DNA of 64,000 bases, from NCBI GenBank assembly GCA_028583605.1, contig CM053326.1, positions 33,200,431 through 33,264,430 of the forward strand. Reading direction: 5' to 3'. Below, one piece after another: positions 20,953-33,929 of this stretch. Each line of letters starts with the position of its first letter. Within the stretch, counting starts at the first letter, position 1. The notes beneath the pieces were generated by a model. It was not told the DNA's origin. It did no database searches and saw only the letters and a list, made by a program, of their open reading frames with translations. The position numbers and the translations under genes were made by a program. Source of the DNA: Dastarcus helophoroides (taxonomy: Eukaryota; Arthropoda; Insecta; Coleoptera; Bothrideridae).

Positions 20953-22700
20953 ATTTGGTTTATACCAATAATTTTGTTATTTGATAAGCTATTAATTACA
21001 ATAAATGATATAAATTGGAATAAAATTATTTATTACAAAAAAAAGTGGTTTAATATTTTGTCAAAATTTTTGAGACATTACGTTACTCTAGAAATTTCTT
21101 TGTTGTTGTTTTTTTTTTTATTTCAATTATGAATTCAACAATTCTAGAAAATTTGTTCTGACATGTCTTTTTTCAAAACTTCAATTTAGACTTTTACTTT
21201 ATACTTTTTTTTTATTAAATACTCGACTACAAACACAAAATTTCGACTTTTTTAGAAATTTGCCATGAAACTTATTTTCTAAATTCTGACTTTTTTTCGA
21301 AGATTTTTTCTTCCGCAATTTTTTCTCTCATAATTGCGTTTTTTTTTGTAAAATTTCAATATAGGACGTCTATTTTTAGCTACTGCAATTTTATTTCCCA
21401 AATTTTGACATCTTCCACAAAAGTTCAGGAATAAACCCCAAACGCTTTTCATTTTCGACATTTGCTAGTAACGTTTACTTTTATTTTCAAACTTTTAACT
21501 TTGATTCTAAAATATCGAATTCTCTTCCAAAATTTTTAATAAATCTTAAATGTGTGAAATTTTTATTTTAATTTAGAAATATCGACTTTAAACCAAAAAG
21601 GAACGTTATGAGTAACAACACTCTTGAAAAACTTAATGATTTGCTGCCGCGTGGGATCGCTGTATATGGGTGTCGAAAATCTTCATTTTTTTTCATTTTA
21701 AGATTGACCCTGAACACTCATATAAACTTAATCGTCCAGAATGCAAAAAATTCTAGCCACAAAACATAACTTTACCTTCACACTTCACAGAAAAGCTTAA
21801 AAAAATCTTAGCCTCATCTATTTGATAAATTCCTCAACTACACTCTCGCTAGGTTTGGTAGGAAATGTTACTTTATTTTTAAATTTATGGTTACAGTTAC
21901 AAAAGTTACAATTAATTTAAAAACCAAATGCTGTATTCAAACAAAATTCCACCTATATAAAGAACTAAAAATAAGTATTTATACATAATAAATAAAAATT
22001 GTATGATTTTATATTCTAGTATTGTATCGAGTAAAAGTAGATTTGCATACAGGGACAGTTATCAATTAGGCTATCACTTCGAATAAATTCCACTAGCAAC
22101 TGTTGCAATACAAACATTTTGCCACGCAGCAGTCATTTTAGGCCAATATTTTATTGAAAAATCAATTAAAGGAAGATTGCCGGCAGAATACTTAATAAAT
22201 AGCAAACACGTCAAGCAAGGTAAAATAACGATTTTAGCATTATCGATTGAAAATAACTGTAATTTGCCACATAAGCCAATGCGCATTAGCAATTAAATAT
22301 TTATGTGGCGGAAGATACAAACAACGTTTCTCCTGGAAAATAACCCCACACGTAAAAATCGCCCATTTTACGAACCACCACACTTTGCATGCCAGACAGA
22401 TTGTCAATAGCTGTTTGCAACAGGAACGGTTCTGATAGGATTTTCTCGAACAAATATGTACATATTATTAAAAAGTAATAAATAATAACAGTAAATAATT
22501 TCTACATATTTATATGGGTCTTTCAGTCATTATATGATTAATTTTATTATAGATAAATGAGAATGAAGATACACATACCCAATTAAAAAAATTCTTTTAA
22601 ATTTTAATAGAACTTTGTAGAAGCAAGTCCAAATTCTAAGAAAAACGTGGACATTTCGAGAGTGGAATCATAGTTTCAAATTAAACCGAAAATTCTAAAG
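20953..22700. other. A/T-rich DNA then unique sequence, no gene
   Basis: 20953-21600 is T-rich low-complexity DNA. 21600-22560 is more complex and apparently unique, with short frames on both strands (22074-22292 minus, 22247-22435 plus) that resemble nothing known. Confidence 0.3.
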
Positions 22701-22792
22701 AAAATTTCGAAAAAAAGCCGAAATATTAAAAAAATCAAAATTTTCAAACAAACCACAATTATGAAGTGAACATTTTTAAAAAATTTAAAATT

Positions 22793-23158
22793 TTCTTCTT
22801 CTTTCGGTGCCATGCCTGTCTTCAAACGTGGGCTATCTCCATGACAACTTCGTTGCATCGTTCTCTATCTTTCGCAACTCGGAACAGTTGTTCTACTCCC
22901 AGTCCAGTCCAATTTCTGATGTTTTGTAGCCACGATAGCTTTTTGCCTCCTATTCATCTTCTACCCTCAACTTTTCCCTGGATGATCAGGTGGGGAATGT
23001 GGTATTTGGTACCTCGTGTTTTATGACCAAAATAGCTAACCTTTCTTGTCTTTATGGTGCTCAGGAGTTCCCGATCTTTATGCAGCTGTCTGAGAACTTC
23101 TTCATTACTAGCATGTGTAGTCCAAGAGATTTTGAGGATTCTTCGATAACGGCACAAA
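22793..23158 (-). pseudogene. RTE-type LINE, 3' terminal fragment
   Basis: The minus frame from 23157 reads SWTTHASNEEVLRQLHKDRE, KTRKVSYFGHKTRGTKYHIP and LIIQGKVEGRR, then one in-frame stop, then LSWLQNIRNWTGLGVEQLFR and CNEVVMEIAHV, ending in TGA at 22822-22824. This is the familiar C-terminal tail of RTE-clade ORF2 proteins. A very short 3' UTR follows and then (GAA)3, a simple-repeat tail typical of RTE elements. It is strongly 5'-truncated; no RT domain remains. The empty site is visible at about 29684-29702. Confidence 0.8.
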
Positions 23159-23442
23159 ATATTTTCAAAAGTATTTCAATTTTGAAAAGAATGTCGAAGT
23201 GTTTTTTCTTAAGTTGAAATTTTAAAAAGGTCTCAAGTTCATAATTTTTAACAATAAAAGTTCATAATAATAAAAAAAGTCGAAATTTCGAAGAAAGTTC
23301 GAAATTCTGAGAAAAGATTGAAGTTTTCAAAAAAAGTAAAAATTTTTAAACTGACCAAAGTTGTCGATAAAAAATCATACATTTTCAAAAAGAGTAAGAT
23401 TTTTCATATTACACTCCATTTCTCAAATCGTCAAGGTAAGAA

Positions 23443-23709
23443 TTGGGAACTGCATTAAAAACATGGCTATACACGGCGATCATCAGACCAATTGTAAGCT
23501 ACGGAGTTATAGTTTGGTGGCCAAAGACAAAGTGCACCACTATAAAACAAAAGCTAAATCACATCCAGAGACTAGCGTGTCTGGCAGTGATAGGAGCAAT
23601 GAAATCCACTCCAACAGCAGCAATGGAGGAGCAGGAGGAATGTGGAATGTGGAATACGGTAGGTAAAATGGTGAGTCATCGGCGCATAATAGAGGGGGCG
23701 CTCCAATAG
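23443..23709 (+). pseudogene. LINE RT thumb fragment
   Basis: The frame contains TWLYTAIIRPIVSYGVIVWW and HIQRLACLAVIGAMKSTPTA, a characteristic post-catalytic RT thumb/connection segment of RNase H-bearing LINEs. After PTAAMEEQ the reading becomes abnormal and a stop follows, so a frameshift separates it from the RNase H frame downstream. The RT catalytic core is missing through 5' truncation. Confidence 0.75.
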
Positions 23710-23730
23710 GCACCTATCCTGGGTGCGCCG

Positions 23731-24189
23731 ATGGACCATCTACCAGTGAAATATAACTTCACAACATCCTACCGTATAAAAATGGATGAACTACAAGCAA
23801 GGGTACCAGACGTAAGTATATACAAGGATGGATCGAAAACAAATACGGGCACTGAAACAGGAATCTTCTCGAAAGACCTGAACCTAAATGTGAGTATTAA
23901 GTTAGATAAATACTCAACAATCTTCCAAGCGGAAATGTTGGGAATTTTATATAGCGCCGAACAAATGGCGCAACTGAACATGACAGGAAAATATATCCAA
24001 ATAAAGACGGACAGCCAGGCAGCTGTTAAGGCCCAGAGGAATGTTAAAACAAACTCAGTGCTGGTATGGAACTGCCTCCTAGCTTTAGAACGTCTATCAC
24101 AGGAGAATGCAATTGATCTAATATGGATCAAAGGACATTCTGGGAAAGAGGGGAACGAACGCGCTGACAAACTGGCGAGAAAAGGTTAG
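23731..24189 (+). pseudogene. LINE RNase H domain, four catalytic residues kept
   Basis: A 152-codon open frame. The RNase H fold is marked by IYKDGSK (Asp33), IFQAEMLGILYSAEQ (Glu68), IKTDSQAAVKA (Asp94), and WIKGHSGKEGNERADKLARK with His136 and Asp146. The D-E-D-D quartet is complete. In the parent element this domain removes the RNA strand after reverse transcription. The frame ends at TAG, and the start Met is fortuitous since the domain belongs inside ORF2. Expression is unlikely without the element promoter. Confidence 0.85.
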
Positions 24190-24437
24190 AAGGGACAATT
24201 TGTTGGACCATAACCAACCCTTCCCCTGGCGAGATCAACCATAAGATCCCTACTTAACGAAGAAATTTATCGTAAACACAAAGCCATATGGGCATCAATA
24301 ACAACATGCCGACAAACTCACACATTCATTAGAATGCCGTGCAGGGAAAGGGCAAAACTAGGCCTACTTCTTTCAAGGAATAACCTCAGGAACTTGTAGG
24401 GATTTGGACAGGTCACTTAAACAAACACCTCCACAGA

Positions 24438-24638
24438 ATGGGAATTATAAACGACCCGAGATGTAGAGGGTGTTTAGCAGAAGATGAGAGTGTCGAGCAC
24501 GTGATGTGTCACTGCCCGGCACTAGCATCAATCAAGGGATCCACGCTGGGGGACTTCTGGCCTAGTGTGGCCAGTTTGAGAGAGGCACATTCAAGGGACG
24601 TTCAGTTTCTCAGCAAGGTTGGGTGGCTGAATGAATGA
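24438..24638 (+). pseudogene. LINE ORF2 C-terminal cysteine motif
   Basis: CRGCLAEDESVEHVMCHC matches the CX2CX7HX3C zinc-binding motif that closes ORF2 of I/R1/Jockey-group LINEs, likely aiding nucleic-acid binding. It is followed by a short acidic/hydrophobic tail and a stop. It lies in the expected position about 250 bp after RNase H, separated by stops. Confidence 0.75.
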
Positions 24639-25420
24639 GCAAGGGCACCTCAATCACGGGGATAGCACAATGGGCCCGGAAAGGGTGACCTAAGTGCTGG
24701 CCTAAACTTTAGGCAACCCACAACGAATCCAGAATCCAAAATATGTGTTTGGTTTTGGTCGAATTTCGGCCATAAGCGATATTGGTAATAAACAAATAAA
24801 AAATCCCAACATTTCGGGAATAGTTTACAAAAGACTGATAATAAAATTTCGACAAAAAAATGTTGATATTAAGGTCAAAATTTTAGATAAACATCTAAAA
24901 TCTAAAGGTGTGATCTTTTTATTTCGAAAATGCTCCTAAATTGTTGAGGATGATAAACAGAATTAAAAAAAAAACAGTATTTCGCGATTTTTTTTGTAAA
25001 AATTTCTATTTTACGCCTTTAATTTTTATTATTTTCGTCAATCTAAAAAAATGGGTAGGAAAAAAAATCTTAAATTAAAAACTATTCCAGAATCTTTGAG
25101 AAAAATCGAAATTTCAGATTCAAAGCAAGAATTTGAGGAAAAAAGTCAAATTTGAAATTGCCTCAAGAAGGTCATAACTTCGACACAGATTTCGATATTT
25201 TTTATTATAACTTGCTACAGAAATTGAATATTTTAATCGAAATTTTAAAGTAGTTGCCACATATGTGTTGACAGTTTGGCTTAAAGTTACACTTGATTTT
25301 TCATCCATAATTTGACTCATAATCGAAGGTTGTTTTGTTTTGTTTTAAAGAAAAAACTTTGATGGGGCGGCATTTCGAAGAGTTGCTTCAGACTAAGAAA
25401 ATTTATCGCACGGCACTGGA

Positions 25421-25910
25421 CGATTGGCATCTTACTTGAAAAAGTAAAATTCAAAATTTTTGACCAACAGTTTATCCACTAATTTCGGTAGAGAAATTAA
25501 ATTTTTCGATACTAGGTAATTGAGCTCATTAATAACTAACAAATTACTTCCATGTGCAACTAATAATAGTGTAATTAAAACAAGTAGGGGTATTTTAGGT
25601 AAACTAACTAACAAAACCTAGAAAGTTGTTTAATTGTAAGATTCATATGTAATTTGTTTTAATGAACGGAAAAAATACTTCGCGAAAAGTTCAATGGACC
25701 CGTTTATTTAAGTGTACTATTTTAAGCTCTGCTTGGTTTATACTGCAAATAGCATGAATGCGTACAGGCGGCTTCCGTTTATTTTAAATGTCTTTTTTAA
25801 ATTCGTAAATTTGCTCCCGGACAGCCGAGACGAAAATCGAACTGCATAACCGAAAACATTCGCCGTCTTAAGAACCGTATCTCTTCTTTATTTTAATTGT
25901 TTTCATGAGA
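25421..25910. other. No gene recognised
   Basis: A/T-rich, non-repetitive at first sight. The minus frame at 25432-25614 (LVSLPKIPLLVLITLLLVAH) is hydrophobic but short and without support. Confidence 0.25.
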
Positions 25911-26117
<207 letters not shown>

Positions 26118-27631
26118 ATCTGCATCATTGACAGTAACCTTTAATAATAATGGCAGAATATTAATCGTTTTTTGAAGTGAAAATTTTTTTAGACATTTTT
26201 TGCGATTATTGATAGGGTTTCGCGTCACGCTAATTTTCTAACATGCTCTAACCGTTTTACCAACATGCTCTAACAGTACTATTAATCCAGGCAATAAGCT
26301 GGGAAAAAAGCTAAAATAAATAAAAATAATATAGTAAGTTAGATTTTCAAAATTCTTTCTGCGTTCGCTTTCTGATGATAGTGATTAGTCGTCTGATGAC
26401 CAACGACTAAGACGAAGTCGCTCGACCCTCCTTCACGCCTTAATTTTGAAAGCAACCCCCCAAAATGGGGCACTTTGCTAAGACAGGGCCGTGCCGTGCT
26501 ATGATGCAAAGAGGCAACCGCATCAGGTGGCACCTTAAGGGGGCGGCATAAGCAGCTTAATCAAAATATAATTTGAGCTATTCAATAATTAAAACTTTTA
26601 ACACATGGCTTTTCTATACGGGTCTATGTCAAGGGTAAGCAAATGTGCCTCTTCGTTGAGTTGTGTGTGGCTCCTCTTAAAATTTTAATGTTATTTCTTT
26701 TAATTCAGAACTTTTTTACAACTCTTGTTAAAAGTTTAGGTTAAAAATTAAATAAAATTCCAAGTGCATAAAAACACTTTCGCAATTACAAAATTAAAAT
26801 TACGACTTCCGAACTCTTTACGAACAAAATTTTGAACTTAAACTCGCGATTTTGCTAAAATAATTCAAAATTTAGATAAAATGGAAATTAGTAGATCTAA
26901 AACAGACAAATATTCAAAAAAAACTTCTCCAAATTTAAAAAAAGGTCATGAATAAGGTCTCATTAATTAAGTCCCAATTTCGCAAACAGAAGAAGAAAAA
27001 AAGACGTTGTTTGAGGAAAATTAAGAAAAAAATAAATAAAACTTGAGTTCTAACTTAAAAATGTTTGGGAAAAAGCGAAATTTTGAGATAAAATTGATAT
27101 TTCTAAAAGGAAAAAACCAAAAAAAGTTATATCGTTTTTCATGTTCAGTTTTTTCCGAAATTTTCGTTTTTTTCTGAAAACTCCAAGTATACGTTTTAAA
27201 ATTCTTATTATTTTTGAGACCAAACTAGGAATTTTGAATAAGAATCAAAGTTTGAAAAATGTCTTTAAAAATTTTGAGATAAAAGATAAATTCGGGATTA
27301 GATAAATTTCGAGAAAACAGTCAGAACGTGAAAACTAAAACTAAAAAATTAGAATCCGGAGAAAATAAACCAAAATTTAGAAAAAGTAATAACTTACGTA
27401 ATATACATATATAAAAAGCCAACAGTTCCAGAATAATATTAAATTAAAAAATAAATTACATTCATTACAAAAGGCATGAATTTTTTATTTGAGAAAAAAA
27501 TTGAACATTTTTGAAAAAGGTAAAATTTCAAGTTTTACATCGAAATTTTAGGAAAACTGTACGAATTGAAACTGAAATCCATAGAAAAAAAATCAAAATT
27601 TACAAAAAAAAAGGAGACTAATAATTTATAT
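26118..27631. other. Mixed DNA, no gene recognised
   Basis: 26390-26560 is somewhat GC-richer and contains the short hairpin TTAGTCG/CGACTAA around 26386-26411. The minus frame at 26339-26533 is not recognisable. From 26800 on the sequence is A-rich low-complexity DNA. Confidence 0.3.
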
Positions 27632-28000
27632 TGTTACGTGCGTTATCGGTTCGAATTGATACACGTGACGGATTATTCCCACCTTATTACTGAACTCAAC
27701 TTTGATCACCCCAATTGACAATTAACTTATTATTGACTTCTACTAACTCAATAATTACACTGATTCAAACTGACTCATCGAGGGAAAGCTGACCGCCTTT
27801 TTATAGTTTTGGTCGCCGGCTTCCAGAATTTTCGCCAGATAAGGCTTATCGAATGCCGAAACTTCTGGAACGCTTATCTGGCGTTTGTTTCGTTATCGCG
27901 GCCGCTTTCCCCTTATCAGAAACTTCTAGAAACTTTTTTTATTTACTAAATTCTACAATTCTATTCTAAATCCTATTTCATCTATTTACATTGCGTTACA
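27632..28000 (+). mobile_element. Solo LTR, copy 2
   Basis: A 369-bp unit from TGTTACGTGCG to GCGTTACA with ATAT on both flanks (27628-27631 and 28001-28004). A TATA-like CCGCCTTTTTATAG lies near 27794. Shares AGATAAGGCTTATCG, TTCTGGAACGCTTATCTG and ATCGCGGCCGCTTTCCCC with copy 1. Inverted end sequences TGTTACG/CGTTACA fit an LTR. No coding sequence is attached. Confidence 0.85.
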
Positions 28001-29620
28001 ATATTATCTAGATTAATATTATAAAGAGTATTTCTGATCCAGTGAAAAACTATTAAATTTTTTTTATAAGCTAAAAATAAAGTTTTTGAAAGCAATTGTG
28101 GTCCTATAAGACAAAATATTAAAAGGTTGAAAAAAAAAGAAAATTCAAGAAAGTCAAAATTAAAAAAAAATAAGTTTAAAAAAGTGACTTTTTTTTAAAG
28201 TTAAAAATCACGAAATCAAGACGGAAAAGACTCCAAATTTAAAAAAGCGAGATATTAATTTTTTTTAGAAATCTAGAGCAAAAGTCGAAATTTCGAAAAT
28301 GAGACATAACTTTCGAAAAAAAAGTCTAAATCAAGAGAAACAGTCGAAAATTTGGAAAAAGGTTGGAATTTTTAATGAAACTGAAAATTATAAAAAAGCA
28401 CAAAATTTTCAAAGTCGACATTTTGAGAAATAAAATTGCAAAAAACTTAGCAAGAGAAAATCTTAAAATTTGGAAAAAATGTTATATTTTGAACAAAAAA
28501 ATGAAAGACATTGACAAAAAGACAAAATTTGAAATAAAAATAAAGATATATAATTTAAACATTTTTTTAAAAATCCATGAACAATAAATTCTGTAATAAA
28601 GTCAAATATTTCCAAAAAAAAGTACCTAGTTTTTTTAAAAGTCAAAATTTTTAAATAAAGTAAAAACTGGTGAAAATCGATCGAAATTTAAAAAAAAAAA
28701 TGGAAATTACTAAAAAGAGATGTTGAAATTTTTACAAGTCGAATTTTTATGATAAAATCAAAAATTTAAAATATTCAAAATACTCAAAATTCTAAAAAAG
28801 ATCAAAATTTGAAATATTCGAACTTTAAAGAAATCGAAAATGAAACAAAAAAACATTTTAATTAGTTTTCTTTCAAGTATAATTTTTTGAAAAATTAAAA
28901 ATTTTGAAAAAGTAGACATTTCCAGTGAAATCGAAAACCAAAAATTTTATAGTAATTTAAAATTTAAGAAAAAGTCATATTTAAAAAATGGAAATGTGGA
29001 AAAACCTGGAAACTGTGAAATTTGAAATTTTCAGTAGGAGTACCAACATTTTCAAAAAAATTCAAAAATTTCAAGTAAAACTTTAAAATAAAATATAATT
29101 TCAAAAATGTCGAATCAAAAAAAGAAAATCGAAATATCAAAAAAATCAAAATTTCGACAAAAAATTGAAATTTGGAAAAGAGATGATATTTCGAAAAATT
29201 CGAAAATTTCAAAGAGTAGAAATATTCAAAATAGTGACTAAATCTTTTTGAAAAACGTGAAAATATTTTTAAAAAGTCGCGGTTTTCCAAAAGTCATAAC
29301 TTCGAATAAAAGTTAAAATTTTCGAAACTTAACATTTTCAAAAAAAGTAGAAGGTCAAAGCTTTCAAATAAGGTGCAAATTAAAAAAAGATCGATTTATT
29401 TTTAAATCGCAGTTTTTAAAAGTCAAAATTTTGAAAAAAGTTAAAAGGTTTAAAGGAACAAATTTAAAAAAAAAAGAATAGAAATCAAAAAAAGTCTATA
29501 GTTTCAAAGGGTTGAAAATTTGAGAATCGAAATTTTCAAAGTCGAGATTTAAAAAACTGGGATTTTCAAAAAAGAAGAAATCTTCAAAGAAAATCAAAAT
29601 TTATAACAAAATAAAAATTT
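28001..29620. repeat. A-rich low-complexity block
   Basis: The densest example of the degenerate background: runs of A alternate with GTCGAAATTT or GTCAAAATTT, with an apparent unit near 20-25 bases that never repeats exactly. G exceeds C and A far exceeds T on this strand. No gene seen. Confidence 0.65.
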
Positions 29621-30665
29621 TGAGAAAAAGCCGAAATAATGAAAAAATCAAAAAAGGTCAATTATGAAATGAACATTTTCAAAAAATTTAAAAGTTGGAA
29701 AGTATTTAAATTTTGAAAAATAACGTCGAAATGTTTTTTCTTAAGTTGAAATTTTAGAAAGGTGGCAAGTTCATAATTTTTAACAATAAAAGTTCATAAT
29801 ATTTTTAAAGAAAATGGAAATTTCGAGAGAAATTGTAAGAAAAAATTGAGATTTTCAAAAAAAAAATAGAAATTTTTAAACAGACGGAAATTGTCAATAA
29901 AAAAACATACATTTTCAAAAAGGGTAGAATGTTTCATATTACTTTCCTTTCCTCAAATCGTCAAGGTAAGAATATAAACATGTATTTGGTTTTGGTCAAA
30001 TTTCGACCACAAGCCCTATTAGTAGCAGTGAAATAAAAAATCCCAACATTTCGGGAATAATTTGGAAGCTAAAATACAAATTGCATTACAAAAAAACTGT
30101 TTATAAAATATTGGGAACAGAGTCTACATGTTGATATTAAGGTCAAAATTTGTAAAACCTAAAAGTGCGAATTTTTTACTTAGAAAATATTTAAATTGTT
30201 GACAATGATAAACAGAATTAAATTCAAAAGTATTCCGTAATTTTTGTTGCAGAAATTTTTATTGTAGGCGTTCCATATTCATTATTTTCGTAATTTTAAA
30301 AATAAAATTGTTTCGAAAAAAATCTAAAATTAAAACCTATTCTCGAATCTTTGAGAAAAAGTCGAAATTTCAAAATCAAAGCCACAATTTGAGGAAAAAA
30401 GTCAAATTCGAAATTGCCTCAAGTTTTCGACCTAGACTTCTATATTTTGTATTAAACGACGTTACAAAAATTGAATATTTTAATCAAAATTTTGAAATAG
30501 TTGCATCATATGTGTTGACAGTTCTGCTTTAAACTTGCACTTAACTTTTCATCGAACATTCAACTCATAATTGAAGGTTGTTTTGTTTGTTCTGAAGAAA
30601 AAACTTTTATATAGGGCGGCATTTCGAAGAGTTGTATCATATTGAGAAAATTTACCGCACGGCCC
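29620..30665 (+). repeat. Duplicated segment B, uninterrupted
   Basis: The counterpart of 22700-25420 without the two LINE fragments. The RTE site is at about 29684-29702 and the I/R1 site at 29979-29983. It ends near GGGCGGCATTTCGAAGAGTT and TTACCGCACGGC. No coding potential. Confidence 0.85.
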
Positions 30666-33600
30666 CTAAGAAATTTCTAAAGTCGGGAAAATTAAACCAA
30701 ATAGCCTGCAAAATGCATCCTGTGAAGTTATTTGGGTCGCTGATCACGAATCCGTGGTTGGTTTTCCCGGAAAACTCATTGATTGGCCAGAGAATGGAAA
30801 ACATATCCTTTTTGAGACAAGTGTCGCGAGAGAAACACGAGCATCTAATAAAATCGAGTTTTAAGATCATAGATGGGTTGAACTTCGAATTTTAATTCCG
30901 CATTTCGAGAGTAATTCAAAGTTTTGAGATAAATGTGAAAATTTTGAGAAAAAAATTTGAAGAATTTAAGGAAACAAAATAAAACGAAATTTTGACTTCT
31001 AACAACAAACTATAACAATTGAATTTTCGAGATTTTGGTCGAGAAAAGTAAACATTTTTAGTTTAAACTATGAGAGAAAAGAGTCAAAATTTCGAGAAAA
31101 ACTTGCATTTACAAAAAAAATCACTTCCCAAGGGGAGCTGTGGTACTGGTAATGACTAATCTTATTTTTAAATGGAACAAATTGCGTTTGTAGATTACCA
31201 ATATTATACCATCAAATCGCAGTTGAAACAATCACTTCGGGTATTTCCAAAATATTTTTAAAAAATGAATAATTTGCGTTCCTTGAGCAGTTTAACAGAG
31301 ACTTTTTATCTTTTAGGTAGTTGACCTAATGCAAAATAAAGGGTAGTCCAACATAATTGCTATGATACTTTCAAGTTTCTCCCCCATAAAGAGCCCAGAA
31401 GAATTGCACATAAAGAAGCCAGCTTTTATTGCATTATCGTAAAAGTATGGAGTTAGTTGCCAAAAATTGTACCATAAAACTGCAATTTTTACGATACCCC
31501 TTTTCTTAAAAATTATTGCATAGACCTTCATTGCATCGAAACCTTGCGAAGTCCGAAAGGGTTGCGGTTGTGAATAATAAAAGTCAAGAAAAAAAAAACG
31601 TTGCGGTTCGATGAGGGTGCGATTGCCCCCAATGTGTATCTCAGAAATTGCATCCGCCTAACGGTACATGACACGAAAGGGATAAATATCGGTCCTTAAA
31701 AAAGGGTTCGCATTTTAAGATGTTTATTAGTGTGTTGCTGAAATAGCCGTGGGAATTCGTAGAAATCTACCTGCTGCAGAAATTTTCAGATGGACAGGTC
31801 TTGTTTTATCTGCACAGGTGGCAAATCTGAAACTTGGAATGTTACATAATAATAGGTTGCATCTGGGGTATATGTTAATTTACAAAAATTTACTGTTATT
31901 AACCGTTAACCGAAATGTGAAGTTCCAGATTGCAAATCAGTTTATTAATTAATTATCCTTGGACATCGATTATATTTTATTTGGTATTATTGAATTATTC
32001 TGCGATTAAACTTGAAAGCTTTCAAAAAATGTTTTTCCTAAATGAGAGAAACAATACGAAATTTTAACATTAAAATTGAAATTTGAAGAAACAAGCATAA
32101 TGTCTACAAAAAGCCCAAATTTTTAATATCAAACTTTTGAAAAAAAAATAAAAATTGAGATCCTCGGATTTTCGAGAAAAAAAGTGAAAATCTCTGAATA
32201 ATCTGAAAATGTAGTTATTAAAATATTTTTCTGAAAACTTTTGTCGGAAGCGTCAGTGAATATTTCGAAAATTAGACAAATAATGTTTGACTTAACTCAG
32301 ATTGTAGACTTTTCTGAAGCTTTGACTTTTTCTCCAAAATAGTAACTTAGCTAGGAACCAATATGCCACTTTTCAGGACCTCCTATTTTTGAAATATTTC
32401 CTAAAATTTGGACTTCAAATTTGGATTCTTTTATTCGACATATTTTTTCTGCATTCTTTCAACTTTTTCTTCACAATTTCAGTTCGTAGTTTTTCTTAGA
32501 ATTCCAATAGAAAAATCGAAAATTCGAGGATTTTTTTCTATAAATTTATAATATTTTTTGACTTCGGCATTAACAAGAATCTTTTTTTTTCTCGAAGTTA
32601 ACGAATGTAATGAACGTAAATTTATTTTTAAATGGACCTTCTTTGGGAAATTTTGGCTTGTTTCTCGAAATTACGTATTTTAACCTGATTTTTCTATCAA
32701 TTCAGAGTTTTTTAAAATTCCCACTTTTCAAATTTTTTAAATTCTTTTATGGGGATTTTGTTAAATTTTTATTGTATCTGGACGGTTAGAATTTTTGCTC
32801 AAAAATATCTTGCCCTAAATTCGAAATTTTTCCAAAAAAAAATCAACTTATATTGTCGAAAACACAATTTAGTCTGAAAATGTTACAAATCTGATTTTTT
32901 TCCGGAAGTTTTTTCAGCTTGCATTTTTTCCCAGAATATTTCGAATTTAAACTGGCAGTTTCAATATTATCTAAATCTAGATATTTCTGCTTTTTTTTAA
33001 CTTCGTATTTAATAGCAAAATTCCAACCTCCTTCTCAAAACTTAATATTTCTACTTTTTTACTTCTTAAATTTTTACTTGAAACTTAGAATCTTCAGAAC
33101 GTTTTTTTTTTGAAATTTGGAATTTAAATTCAAAGATTGTCTTTAGTCTTGAATTTTTGACTTTTTTCTAAAATTCTAAGTTACACCTGCATTTTTAAGT
33201 TTTTTCTTTTAATTTGGAACTTAACACAAAACCTTCTCTATTTCAAGAAATCTTATTTTTTTCAGTATAGTTCTACTTTTTTGTCGAATTTTATCCAAAA
33301 AATTTGCTAAAAATTCCACTTTTTTACTGGAAACTTTGATGTACTATCGAAATTTTAGTTTTAAATTTATAATTTTTACTTCTTTTCGATAAAATTATTT
33401 TAAAAAAAATGTATAACACAAATTGGAGATTTAACTAAATTTTAGATAGAAGTATATCTTTCAAGGTTAAAATAAAAGCTTTCATAAAGATATTAAAAAT
33501 AGGAGAAAAAATTTAAATGTTATAATACAAATTTTCTCAAATTATCTAGTTTAAAATTAAAACACGGGATTTTCAGAAAACATTTTAAACAAGAATACAC

Positions 33601-33839
33601 TTAAATTATTAACTATTAATTCGAAATTTCGAGAAAACATTCGAAGCTTTAGGATTAGGGTCGAAACTTTAAAAAGCCAGACCAACTTTTTTATAAAAAT
33701 AGTTTAATATTTCAAGTTAAATTCAAAATTTAGGGAAAAATTTAAATTTAACTTGACAAATTTGAAATTGTTTGTGTTTAAACTAATATTTCAGTTGACA
33801 TTTTTTTTTTAATATCGATTTTAATTTTAAATATCAAGA
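30666..33839. other. Mixed and low-complexity DNA, no gene
   Basis: 30666-31950 is relatively complex; plus and minus frames of 67-87 codons (30632-30895 plus, 31313-31531 minus) resemble no family. 31950-33839 is T-rich low-complexity DNA, the mirror of the A-rich blocks. Confidence 0.3.
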
Positions 33840-33929
33840 AAAGGGTCTTCTAGCAGGATAAGTAGGGCGAAGTGACCTGTAAATGGGAATCTATAATGGA
33901 ATTTTTATAAATTATCACCTCGAAAAATT

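Larger units (their letters stand above)
23444..24735 (+). mobile_element. I/R1-type LINE, 5'-truncated insertion
   Basis: About 1.29 kb bounded by AGAAT on each side (23439-23443 and 24731-24735), a likely target-site duplication. The homologous segment B has an uninterrupted AGAAT at 29979-29983. The insertion starts within the RT thumb and ends CCACAACGAATCC without poly(A). It encodes an RT end, RNase H and a cysteine motif in the order expected of I/R1/Loa-group ORF2. Truncation at the 5' end is the usual result of target-primed reverse transcription. Confidence 0.85.
22700..25420 (+). repeat. Duplicated segment A, with two transposon insertions
   Basis: Outside the insertions this segment matches 29620-30665 through its length: GTTCATAATTTTTAACAATA, TCAAATCGTCAAGGTAAGAA, AAAAATCCCAACATTTCGGG, ATGTGTTGACAGTT and GGGCGGCATTTCGAAGAGTT all recur in the same order. 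Segment B lacks the sequences at about 22793-23158 and 23444-24735, so both were inserted into A after, or independently of, the duplication. Confidence 0.85.

Noticed and set aside
23769..24170. 133-codon minus frame
   Set aside because: Antisense shadow of the RNase H domain.
28964..29290. 108-codon minus-strand frame
   Set aside because: Phe/Ser-rich translation of GAAATTT-type repeats; composition artefact.
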